DNA of 46,708 nucleotides, taken from an uncultured Methylococcaceae bacterium (GTDB lineage: Bacteria; Pseudomonadota; Gammaproteobacteria; Methylococcales; Methylococcaceae). This document shows, one piece after another, positions 23,822 through 32,411 of this stretch (its first letter is position 1; every line of letters begins with the position of its first letter). The stretch covers positions 1 through 46,708 of the forward strand of contig CAIWDB010000442.1 in the NCBI GenBank assembly GCA_903911305.1, given 5' to 3'. Under the pieces are notes generated by a model. The model searched no databases and was not told the origin of the DNA. It worked only from the letters and a program-made list of their open reading frames with translations. Both the position numbers and the translations under genes were made by a program.

Positions 23822-25357
23822 ATGAGAAATCTGCATGTAAAGGTGCTTGCGCTCATCTTGGTGATCACTGGGCTGTCCTTATGTTATTACAAAGTCACTC
23901 GCTTAGGGCTTCCCCTGTTTCCAACTAAGCAAACCGACGTATGGACCGTAGAAGCGCGAATAGAGTTCAAACCAAAACGTGACACACCTATAAAGGCTAC
24001 GATTTCCATCCCTCGTAATCCAGTTGGTTACACTGTTGTGGACGAAAATTTCGTATCCAGCAATTACGGACTCACCACTGAAGACGATGGCATTGCGCGG
24101 AGTGCCCAATGGGCTGTGCGCAAGGCCACTGGCTATCAGGTTCTATACTATCGCCTACATTTGGCGCGTGACCCCACGGCTCAAGCTGAAAAGCCCGTCA
24201 ATCCCCCGACGCTTGCCCCGCCCGAATATCCAGAACTCATTCGTTCAGAAGTAAAGGCTTTGGTTGACGAGGCACGCAGCAAGTCGGCGGATACTCTGTC
24301 GTTTAGTCGCGCTTTGCTATTGCGCCTTAATGCCCCCACACCCGATGCCAATGTCAGCCTACTGCAACAAGACATGCAAACACAGGAGGAGTGGGTGGCC
24401 CGTATTGTCGACATCCTTGTCGGTGCCAACATACCGGCACGGATGACCTATATACTGCGCTTGGTAGATGGATCGAAACACGCGAATCTCACGCCTTGGA
24501 TTGAAGTTTATGCCAACGACGGCTGGCAACCCATCAACCCACAAACGGCAGAACCAGGCACGCCGAAGGAGGCGATCGTCTGGCATGTGGGGAAAGGTCC
24601 GGTGCTGGACATTAATGGAGGGCGTTTCCCCAAAGTTGAGTATTCAGTGACTCGTCATGCTCAAGAAATGACGATGGTCGCTGAACAACGGGCGCGACAG
24701 ATGGGTTCGAGGATCATGGAATTTTCACTATTCAGTTTGCCAGTGCAAACCCAGAATGTTTACCGGGTTTTGCTGCTCACGCCCATTGGAGCGTTCCTTA
24801 TCGTGTTTATGCGCAATGTGGTAGGCTTTAAGACCTTTGGCACATTCATGCCTATATTGATTGCTTTGGCTTTTCGTGAAACGAAACTATTATGGGGCAT
24901 GGTTCTATTTACTCTGGTTGTCGGTCTGGGGCTGACAATTCGCTTCTACCTAGAATATTTAAAGTTGCTATTGGTGCCAAGGCTGGCATCGGTGTTAACC
25001 ATCGTCATTTTGTTGATGGCTTTAGTCAGCTTACTGACCCACAAACTCGGTATAGACCGTGGTGTTTCTGTCGCTTTGTTTCCAATGGTGATCCTAACCA
25101 TGACTGTTGAGCGCATGGCCCTTGTGTGGGAAGAATCAGGTCCATTAGAAGCTTTGCAACAGGGTTTCGGAAGTCTACTAATGGCAGCTTTGGCATTTGT
25201 CATCATGAGTGACAGCGTGATGCGCCATGTGGTTTTTGTGTTTCCAGAACTATTGTTGATTATCTTAGCTGCCAACCTCTTGCTTGGTCGCTACACTGGA
25301 TACCGATTGACAGAGCTATGGAGATTCCGTGCGGCTTTGCAACAAGAACAAGAATAG
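23822..25357 (+). CDS. Inactive transglutaminase-like domain fused to a 7TM domain
   Basis: N-terminal TM, soluble transglutaminase-like region (WVARIVDILVGANIPARMTYILRLVDG...WIEVYANDGWQPINP), C-terminal TM bundle starting VYRVLLLTPIGAFLIVFMRNVVGFKTFGTFMPILIALAFRET. Confidence 0.85.
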   Translation: MRNLHVKVLALILVITGLSLCYYKVTRLGLPLFPTKQTDVWTVEARIEFKPKRDTPIKATISIPRNPVGYTVVDENFVSSNYGLTTEDDGIARSAQWAVRKATGYQVLYYRLHLARDPTAQAEKPVNPPTLAPPEYPELIRSEVKALVDEARSKSADTLSFSRALLLRLNAPTPDANVSLLQQDMQTQEEWVARIVDILVGANIPARMTYILRLVDGSKHANLTPWIEVYANDGWQPINPQTAEPGTPKEAIVWHVGKGPVLDINGGRFPKVEYSVTRHAQEMTMVAEQRARQMGSRIMEFSLFSLPVQTQNVYRVLLLTPIGAFLIVFMRNVVGFKTFGTFMPILIALAFRETKLLWGMVLFTLVVGLGLTIRFYLEYLKLLLVPRLASVLTIVILLMALVSLLTHKLGIDRGVSVALFPMVILTMTVERMALVWEESGPLEALQQGFGSLLMAALAFVIMSDSVMRHVVFVFPELLLIILAANLLLGRYTGYRLTELWRFRAALQQEQE

Positions 25358-25366
25358 GCGGAGAAC

Positions 25367-26323
25367 TTGCCAATGATCTGGAATAATTTATTCGCGCCAA
25401 GCAACCGGCTTAGGGAGTTGGGCATAATGGGCATGAATCAGCGTAACGCTGACTTTATCTTGCCATACAATCCCCGCAGAAATTTTCCGTTAGTGGACGA
25501 CAAGAGGCGTACCAAAGAATTGGCTTTGGCAGCTTGCATTGCAGTGCCCGAACTCTACGCCGTGATAGAAATTGAGCATCAAATTGATGCCCTGCCTCAA
25601 CTGCTAGCCCCTTATGAAGAATTTGTCGTCAAGCCCTCGCACGGGAGCGGAGGCGAAGGCATTCTAGTAGTGACAGGCAAGGTCAATGGTCGCTACAGAA
25701 GGGCCAATGGCTTATTAGAAGACGAAGACGAGTTAAAGTATCACATTTCCAATATCCTAAGTGGTATGTACAGCCTCGGTGGCTTGCCAGATTGTGCGCT
25801 GATCGAATACCGCGTCGATTTTGATCCGATTTTCGATGGGATCAGTTATAGGGGGGTGCCTGACATTAGGACGATTGTGTTCCGTGGCGTACCAGTTCTA
25901 GCCATGATCCGATTACCAACCCGTTTCTCGGATGGCAAAGCCAATCTTCACCAAGGTGCAGTAGGTGTCGGCATTGATATGGCAAGCGGACACACAACAA
26001 GCGGTGTCTGGCACAATGACAACATCGACCACCATCCTGACACGGGCGGAACGATAGCCGGTTTGGGAATTCCCCATTGGGATCAAATTTTGGGGTTGAC
26101 AGCCCGTTGTTACGACTTGGCGGGTTTGGGTTATATCGGTGTGGACATCGTCCTTGACCGGACGCTAGGCCCTCTGATGTTGGAGATTAACGCGCGACCT
26201 GGCTTGAGTATACAAATTGCCAACCGACAAGGGCTTTTGCCTCGTTTGCGCAGAATTCAAGCGATCAAGGAAATTCCTTCTTCTATTGAAGAGCGAATAG
26301 CATTGGCTAAGTCGCTCGCTTGA
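25367..26323 (+). CDS. RimK-related alpha-L-glutamate ligase-like ATP-grasp protein
   Basis: NLFAPSNRLRELGIMGMNQRNADFILPYNPRRNFPLVDDKRRTKELA, FVVKPSHGSGGEGILVVTG, LMLEINARPGLSIQIAN. Confidence 0.9.
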   Translation: MPMIWNNLFAPSNRLRELGIMGMNQRNADFILPYNPRRNFPLVDDKRRTKELALAACIAVPELYAVIEIEHQIDALPQLLAPYEEFVVKPSHGSGGEGILVVTGKVNGRYRRANGLLEDEDELKYHISNILSGMYSLGGLPDCALIEYRVDFDPIFDGISYRGVPDIRTIVFRGVPVLAMIRLPTRFSDGKANLHQGAVGVGIDMASGHTTSGVWHNDNIDHHPDTGGTIAGLGIPHWDQILGLTARCYDLAGLGYIGVDIVLDRTLGPLMLEINARPGLSIQIANRQGLLPRLRRIQAIKEIPSSIEERIALAKSLA

Positions 26324-26403
26324 CCCTGCTATGCTTATCCATGCCACAGATTGGGCTACGAATTTATATAATTCGGACATGAATTTATGCCTTGCGTGAA
26401 CTG

Positions 26404-26425
26404 ATGACATGTTTCTGTAACATAG
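26404..26425 (+). promoter_or_regulatory. Candidate degenerate Pho box upstream of pstC
   Basis: ATGACATGTTT-CTGTAACATAG: two 11-nt half-site-like repeats resembling CTGTCATAAAT, ~120 bp upstream of the pst start. Confidence 0.3.
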
Positions 26426-26546
26426 CTTTGGTATTAATATACGGTTTAAATTTGCTCGCCAAACCATGCTTTTCAGCAGATTCTTGCTGTGCGTTTATGA
26501 GGATTTGAGGATGTCTCAAATACCATGTGTTCATTAGGATCCTTTT

Positions 26547-27923
26547 ATGCAGAAATCGACACTTTTGTTTCTTCTGATGTTGATCAGCGCCTATGCCTAC
26601 CATATCGGACGGCATCGATCGCGCCAGATAGTCGATGGAAGGGTCAATGACCTACACTCGCTACCTAGTTATTATGGCTATTACACCGCTTTATGGTGTC
26701 TGTTGCCTTCATTGGCATTTGTCTTTCTTTGGATGGGATTTGAAACTTCTGTTATCGACCTTATGGTTATAAAAACCCTTCCTGATGCCAACAGGGAAAT
26801 TTCTGATGACCTCAGAGGCTTATTGATTAACGAAATCCATAACGCTTTGAGCGGAGATGCAAGCCATACAAAACCAGAAATCCAAGCTGCCGTCGAATAT
26901 CTTCGTCACTTGAAGATACTCAGCAACTGGCTGCTTTCGTTTTTTGCCATATCTCTGGCCATTTTGGGGGCTTTTTTAGGCCGTTCTTACATCACCAAGG
27001 AGCATCGAGCCCGCAACCAAGTAGAAAAGGTGATCATGGCATTTTTGGTGGGAAGCTCGATGATTGCCATACTCACCACTGTCGGAATTGTATTGTCGGT
27101 ACTATTTGAGTCCATCAGGTTTTTTGATAAAGTTCCAATTACTGATTTCTTATTCGGTCTGCAATGGAGTCCGCAGATCGCCATGAGACCCGATCAAGCC
27201 GGGTCTTCCGGGGCCTTTGGGGCAGTCCCCCTGTTTACTGGCACACTATTGATTTCCGCAATAGCCTTAATTGTGTCTGTTCCTATCGGTTTGATGTCAG
27301 CGATTTATCTGGCGGAATATGCAAGTTTGCGATTTCGATCAGTGGCCAAACCCTTACTCGAAATACTAGCAGGCATTCCTACAGTTGTTTACGGTTTTTT
27401 TGCAGTATTGACAGTGGCGCCATTCATTCGTGAAGTGGGTGCCGATCTAGGGGTTAGCGTATCTTCGGAGAGCGCTTTGGCCGCAGGATTGGTCATGGGA
27501 ATCATGATAATCCCCTTTGTGTCGTCTTTGTCCGACGATTTTATCAACGCAGTACCCCAAGCGCTGCGCGATGGCGCTTATGCCTTGGGAGCAACGCAGT
27601 CGGAAACCATACGCCAAGTGGTAATCCCGGCAGCCCTTCCAGGTATTGTTGGCGGCATTTTATTGGCTGCCTCACGAGCCATCGGTGAAACCATGATCGT
27701 CGTCATGGCGGCCGGCTTGGCAGCTAACCTGACCGCCAATCCATTGGAAGCCGTTACCACCGTAACCACCCAAATCGTAACCTTGTTGGTGGGGGACCAA
27801 GAGTTCGACAGCCCTAAAACCCTAGCCGCTTTTGCTTTAGGGCTGGTGTTATTTGTGGTCACTCTGATTCTTAATATTATCGCTTTGCATATCGTCCGAA
27901 AATATCGTGAACAGTATGAATAA
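26547..27923 (+). CDS. pstC: Phosphate ABC transporter permease PstC (with N-terminal extension)
   Basis: PLFTGTLLISAIALIVSVPIGLMSAIYLAEYA, EILAGIPTVVYGFFAVLTVAPFIRE, ALGATQSETIRQVVIPAALPGIVGG. Confidence 0.93.
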   Translation: MQKSTLLFLLMLISAYAYHIGRHRSRQIVDGRVNDLHSLPSYYGYYTALWCLLPSLAFVFLWMGFETSVIDLMVIKTLPDANREISDDLRGLLINEIHNALSGDASHTKPEIQAAVEYLRHLKILSNWLLSFFAISLAILGAFLGRSYITKEHRARNQVEKVIMAFLVGSSMIAILTTVGIVLSVLFESIRFFDKVPITDFLFGLQWSPQIAMRPDQAGSSGAFGAVPLFTGTLLISAIALIVSVPIGLMSAIYLAEYASLRFRSVAKPLLEILAGIPTVVYGFFAVLTVAPFIREVGADLGVSVSSESALAAGLVMGIMIIPFVSSLSDDFINAVPQALRDGAYALGATQSETIRQVVIPAALPGIVGGILLAASRAIGETMIVVMAAGLAANLTANPLEAVTTVTTQIVTLLVGDQEFDSPKTLAAFALGLVLFVVTLILNIIALHIVRKYREQYE

Positions 27924-29232
27924 CAATACAGAAGAAACTACATCTCCCAACCAAGGCATACGCACCCATGAAATCGTCAAAGCGGGCCTTTCCCGACGCC
28001 GTGCGGCAGAAACCCGCTTCAGGGCATACGGATATATTTGCATCGTAGCCGGTTTGGCAATATTGGCTTTACTTTTTACGAATATAATTGCCCATGCTTG
28101 GAGCGCACTTGAACAAACCTATGTAGCCTTAGATGTGACGTTTGACGAGTCAATTTTGGACCCGGAAGGCAAACATGACACAAGCGCCTTGGCATCTGCC
28201 GACTACCCCGCCCTATTAAAACGTAGCATGGCTGCATTGTTTCCCGATGTTAAAGATCGACAGCAAAAACGTGTTCTCTATGGATTGATCAGTTCTGGAG
28301 CTTCTTATGAATTGCAGGAAATCATTGAAAAAAATCCTTCATTATTAGGAAAAACCGAACGCATTTGGTTGCCAGTGGATGATGATGTCGATATGCTGGT
28401 TAAAGGTCAAACCGACCGCGGCATTCCAGAGAGTGACCGTCGATTAAAGGATAACCAAATCGCTTGGATTGACAAATTAATCGCCGACGGAAGACTAGAA
28501 AAGCATTTCAACAAAAGGTTCTTTACCACGGGTGATTCTCGTGAGCCTGAAATGGCCGGCATCTGGGGCGCGCTGATGGGTTCAATGTTCACACTACTGG
28601 TGACTGGATTATTGTCTCTTCCAATAGGCATTGCCTCGGCGATATATCTTGAAGAATTCGCCCCGCGCAACCGATGGACAGACATAATAGAAGTCAACAT
28701 CAACAATTTGGCGGCAGTGCCTTCGATTGTTTTCGGCTTGCTTGGACTCGCTGTATTTATTAATTTCTTTGGTTTACCGAGGTCGTCTCCCATGGTAGGA
28801 GGATTGGTGCTGACCTTGATGACGCTTCCGGTCATCATCATCGCAAGTCGGTCCGCGCTGAAATCAGTTCCTCCCTCCATACGCGAAGCGGCACTTGGAG
28901 TGGGTGCGTCGCAAATGCAAACCGTGTTCCACCACGTACTTCCCTTGGCCATGCCAGGCATGATGACTGGTGCTATTATTGGTATGGCCCGCGCATTGGG
29001 AGAAAGCGCCCCTTTGCTCATGATAGGCATGGTTGCATTCATCGTCGACATCCCACAAAGCCTTTCTGACCCTTCGACTGTCTTGCCCGTGCAAATTTAT
29101 CTATGGGCGGATAGTTCCGAGCGTGGATTTGTTGAGCGCACCTCGGCTGCCATCATGGTTTTGTTGGCATTTTTAATTGTCATGAATGGATTGGCTGTTT
29201 ACCTACGCAAACGTTACGAACGTCGCTGGTAA
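27907..29232 (+). CDS. pstA: Phosphate ABC transporter permease PstA
   Basis: SLPIGIASAIYLEEFAPRNRWTDIIEVNINNLAAVPSIVFGLLGLAVF; overlaps the pstC end. Confidence 0.93.
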   Translation: MNSMNNNTEETTSPNQGIRTHEIVKAGLSRRRAAETRFRAYGYICIVAGLAILALLFTNIIAHAWSALEQTYVALDVTFDESILDPEGKHDTSALASADYPALLKRSMAALFPDVKDRQQKRVLYGLISSGASYELQEIIEKNPSLLGKTERIWLPVDDDVDMLVKGQTDRGIPESDRRLKDNQIAWIDKLIADGRLEKHFNKRFFTTGDSREPEMAGIWGALMGSMFTLLVTGLLSLPIGIASAIYLEEFAPRNRWTDIIEVNINNLAAVPSIVFGLLGLAVFINFFGLPRSSPMVGGLVLTLMTLPVIIIASRSALKSVPPSIREAALGVGASQMQTVFHHVLPLAMPGMMTGAIIGMARALGESAPLLMIGMVAFIVDIPQSLSDPSTVLPVQIYLWADSSERGFVERTSAAIMVLLAFLIVMNGLAVYLRKRYERRW

Positions 29233-29419
29233 GCCCTTATAATACAGAATAAACGCATTAACTCCGCGTCTGCATATTTACTTAAATTGTACCTGTGCCC
29301 ATAACAATAAAATGAACATAGATAGCCCGGTTAAACATTCCAGCCAGATGACTTTACTGCTATCACCTGTCATTTTGTTATGGTGTGTTAGGATAATCCA
29401 ATAACTTGAGAGATTCAGG

Positions 29420-30256
29420 ATGAGACATCCGGAAGAAATCACCAAACCCGTTTCGTTTTCCTGTGACCACATTGATACCGTTGGAGAGGTTTTTGTCAAA
29501 AACCCTCGCATAGAATGCCGCAATGTAGATGTCCACTATGGCGAGAAACATGCAATCCATAATGTTAGCCTAGATGTTAGTCGCAATGAAGTCATCGCGC
29601 TGATTGGCCCATCGGGTTGCGGAAAATCCACATTCCTTCGCTGCCTAAACCGAATGAACGATACCATTTCCGGCTGTCGTGTCACTGGTGAAATCAAATT
29701 GGACGGACAAGACATATACGCTGAAGGCCTTGACGTGGTGCCACTGCGAGCGCAAGTTGGCATGGTCTTTCAAAAACCCAATCCTTTCCCCAAAAGTATT
29801 TTTGAAAATGTAGCTTACGGTCCGCGCATTCATGGGTTGGCCTCGAACAAAGCTGAATTGGAAGAAACCGTCGAAAAGTCACTGCGTAGGGCTGGGTTAT
29901 GGGAGGAAGTTAAAGACTACCTGCATCATCCCGGCACTGGTCTTTCTGGTGGGCAGCAACAGCGTTTATGCATCGCAAGAACTATTGCGGTAAACCCAGA
30001 AGTTATTTTAATGGACGAACCCTGTTCTGCTTTAGACCCGATCGCAACAGCGAAAATTGAACAATTGATTGATGACTTGCGAGAACTTTACACCATCGCC
30101 ATAGTGACTCATTCCATGCAACAGGCGGCACGTGTATCCCAACGTACCGCTTATTTCCACCTCGGCAAATTGATAGAAGTCGGGGATACGGCACAGATTT
30201 TCACCAATCCTAGGCATCAATTAACAGAGGACTACATAACTGGCCGTTTCGGTTGA
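29420..30256 (+). CDS. pstB: Phosphate ABC transporter ATP-binding protein PstB
   Basis: Walker [46 protein letters not shown]. Confidence 0.97.
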   Translation: MRHPEEITKPVSFSCDHIDTVGEVFVKNPRIECRNVDVHYGEKHAIHNVSLDVSRNEVIALIGPSGCGKSTFLRCLNRMNDTISGCRVTGEIKLDGQDIYAEGLDVVPLRAQVGMVFQKPNPFPKSIFENVAYGPRIHGLASNKAELEETVEKSLRRAGLWEEVKDYLHHPGTGLSGGQQQRLCIARTIAVNPEVILMDEPCSALDPIATAKIEQLIDDLRELYTIAIVTHSMQQAARVSQRTAYFHLGKLIEVGDTAQIFTNPRHQLTEDYITGRFG

Positions 30257-30269
30257 CGGGATAACCGAA

Positions 30270-30332
30270 GGAGTGTCAAAGCTTGATTTTCAATATGCAA
30301 ATAACAATCTGGCAAAACAAGCTTAACACTCC
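30270..30332. repeat. Inverted repeat GGAGTGTCAAAGCTTG...CAAGCTTAACACTCC after pstB
   Basis: Near-complementary ~15-nt arms at 30270-30285 and 30318-30332; contains the GTCAAAGC core seen at 1144 and 1998; no U tract. Confidence 0.6.
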
Positions 30333-30396
30333 GTCGAATAAACACGATTCCTTCTTAAAAATTTCAAAACACACATCAGTAATCAATGGAAATAAC

Positions 30397-30807
30397 TTAA
30401 TATTCAAGCACTCGTGGCAAGTCCTTTGCCTGTTCGATCCATTTAATCACTTCTGATTCTGAAGGTGTGCGGCGGGTTGATTTCTTTTCTAGGTTGACTT
30501 TAGCCAGTGCTTCAGCAAGATTGGCAGGATTGCGCCTTGCCAATTCAGGTACGGTATCGACACCGGCTTCTTCGAGTAACTCCGAAAACTCCGAGCCGAT
30601 ACCATTAATTCGATACAAATCCACCATATTTGCAAATTTTAAAATTAATGATTCTGCAATGCCGGATTTTTCGGCCATCGCCTTACGCTGTATGGGAGTG
30701 GAAGTATTGGCAAGCAGTGAGTCGGTGTCATTCACCCCGACTGCCCGTAATTGCTCGCCCCTAATGGGTCCAATGCCTTCAACATCTTCTATTTTATAGT
30801 TTGCCAT
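30397..30807 (-). CDS. DUF4332-like helix-hairpin-helix protein
   Basis: YKIEDVEGIGPIRGEQLRAVGVNDTDSLLAN...INGIGSEFSELLEEAGVDTVPELARRNP: paired HhH-type motifs. Confidence 0.75.
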   Translation of the reverse strand: MANYKIEDVEGIGPIRGEQLRAVGVNDTDSLLANTSTPIQRKAMAEKSGIAESLILKFANMVDLYRINGIGSEFSELLEEAGVDTVPELARRNPANLAEALAKVNLEKKSTRRTPSESEVIKWIEQAKDLPRVLEY

Positions 30808-31096
30808 GTGATTTTTCTGTTGTTGCTAATAAAATTAATGCTATATTCTACTAAATTCCACCTTTGAATAGCCAGTGCGCGCAGCCTCTTGACATTGACA
30901 ATCTTGCTTAATGATAAAAACCAACAATGGGAAGTTGGCAAACGACTGGTATAATTCAGCTATTCTATGAGGGTCTGCCATTTGGCATAACCACTGAGGA
31001 TAATTTGAAGAAATTAAACAAAATCGTTGTTTGCGAGAAATCGCCCAATTAAACGATTTGGCTCAAACATATGCGTCTGAACGACAAGGTTATAGT

Positions 31097-31465
31097 ATGA
31101 ACATTACGTTGGATAACATGGATGACTCTACACTGCTGAGGTTCCATGAGGAAAGGCTTGACGCCCACAATTCAAAAGAACTCAAAGATTACTTATTGAC
31201 ACTCTACGATAACGGGACTAAAAATTTAATCCTCGACCTTTCAGAAGTCCGGTTTGTTGACAGTTCTGGGCTTGGTGCGCTGCTGTCAGGACATAAAAAT
31301 GCCGGTCTTAGAGATGGGCGCTTTGCACTAGCTTGCGTACAATCACGTGTGCAATCAATGTTTGAACTGACCCGGCTAACAAGGGTTTTCGAAATCTATC
31401 CGGGAGTGGAAGAAGCACTCGCCAATGGCGCAGTGGGGACACCCCATGACCAGAAACAGGATTAA
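31097..31465 (+). CDS. STAS-domain anti-sigma-factor antagonist
   Basis: LILDLSEVRFVDSSGLGALLSGHKNA with conserved DSSGLGALL; internal ATG (MNITLDNMDD) preferred to the ORF start. Confidence 0.9.
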   Translation: MNITLDNMDDSTLLRFHEERLDAHNSKELKDYLLTLYDNGTKNLILDLSEVRFVDSSGLGALLSGHKNAGLRDGRFALACVQSRVQSMFELTRLTRVFEIYPGVEEALANGAVGTPHDQKQD

Positions 31466-31862
31466 CTTAGAAATTGAAATCCCAACTCAGACTCGATATT
31501 TGGGTCTGATAGGCAATATTGGCGAACAATTGGCTTGGGATTTAATCGATTATGCTGGAGACAGAGATCTGCTTGCCTATAACCTCAATTTGGTTTTGAC
31601 AGAGGCACTGAGTAATGTAATCAAACATGCGGACTGTGATAATCAAGCGTTGCGTGTTTGCATTAGCATAGAAGGAAATAGCTTATCCATTCAAGTCCAC
31701 GACCAAGGGCTAGGCTTTGATTTGGAAGGAATATCCAGCCCAGACCCGGACGACCTGTGCGAGCGAGGTCGCGGTATCTTCCTGATCCGGCATCTGATGG
31801 ACTCCGTTAACTACCGAAGAACTGATAGAGGCAATGTCTTGGAAATGAAAAAAATATTGTAG
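31446..31862 (+). CDS. RsbW-like anti-sigma regulatory factor / serine kinase (HATPase_c_2)
   Basis: NLVLTEALSNVIKHA (N box), IQVHDQGLGFD (G1), ERGRGIFLIRHLMDSVNY (G2); overlaps the STAS gene. Confidence 0.9.
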   Translation: MTRNRINLEIEIPTQTRYLGLIGNIGEQLAWDLIDYAGDRDLLAYNLNLVLTEALSNVIKHADCDNQALRVCISIEGNSLSIQVHDQGLGFDLEGISSPDPDDLCERGRGIFLIRHLMDSVNYRRTDRGNVLEMKKIL

Positions 31863-31864
31863 AG

Positions 31865-32278
31865 TCAATTTTTGAATTTAAAGAGAGGATTATAACGTGT
31901 ATCGTGGGTGTAGTCCTGCCATGGGTAAGGCGGTGCAGTGATAGGCACAGTTGGTATAGGAAATGTTAAAAGATCAAGTACACCCGCCAAAGTGCGTCCG
32001 CCCATATGAAGGAAACCTTTAAACAACCCACCTGTCACACCTAATGCCAGATTGACCTCATTAGAGGTATTAATCACATTTTTTGGTACCTCCATAATCG
32101 CTAAAGTGACATTAGAAAAACCTGAACCGAGCTTCGTTGATATAATTTGTTCATAAGATTCGGGTTTCTGGACTTTAGCTGGAGCATAATACGCTTGTTC
32201 TTGTATAGGTTCACCTAGGGCAAGATTAACAACAGTCAGTAGGTATCCGAGCATAACAATTTTAAGTAAGTTCATCAT
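31865..32278 (-). CDS. Exosortase system-associated protein, TIGR04073-like
   Basis: Signal peptide; KLGSGFSNVTLAIMEVPKNVINTSNEVNLALGVTGGLFKGFLHMGGRTLAGVLDLLTFPIPT. Confidence 0.7.
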   Translation of the reverse strand: MMNLLKIVMLGYLLTVVNLALGEPIQEQAYYAPAKVQKPESYEQIISTKLGSGFSNVTLAIMEVPKNVINTSNEVNLALGVTGGLFKGFLHMGGRTLAGVLDLLTFPIPTVPITAPPYPWQDYTHDTRYNPLFKFKN

Positions 32279-32411
32279 GGAGTTCCAGTCAATACATGGT
32301 TATGGATTTAATAAATAGTAAGAATAAACTTAATCAGGCAATTTTTCAAATATTTGTTGATTAAATAACGGTAAGGTTTGCCTGACCAACAAAAGAATTC
32401 ATTTAGGCATC

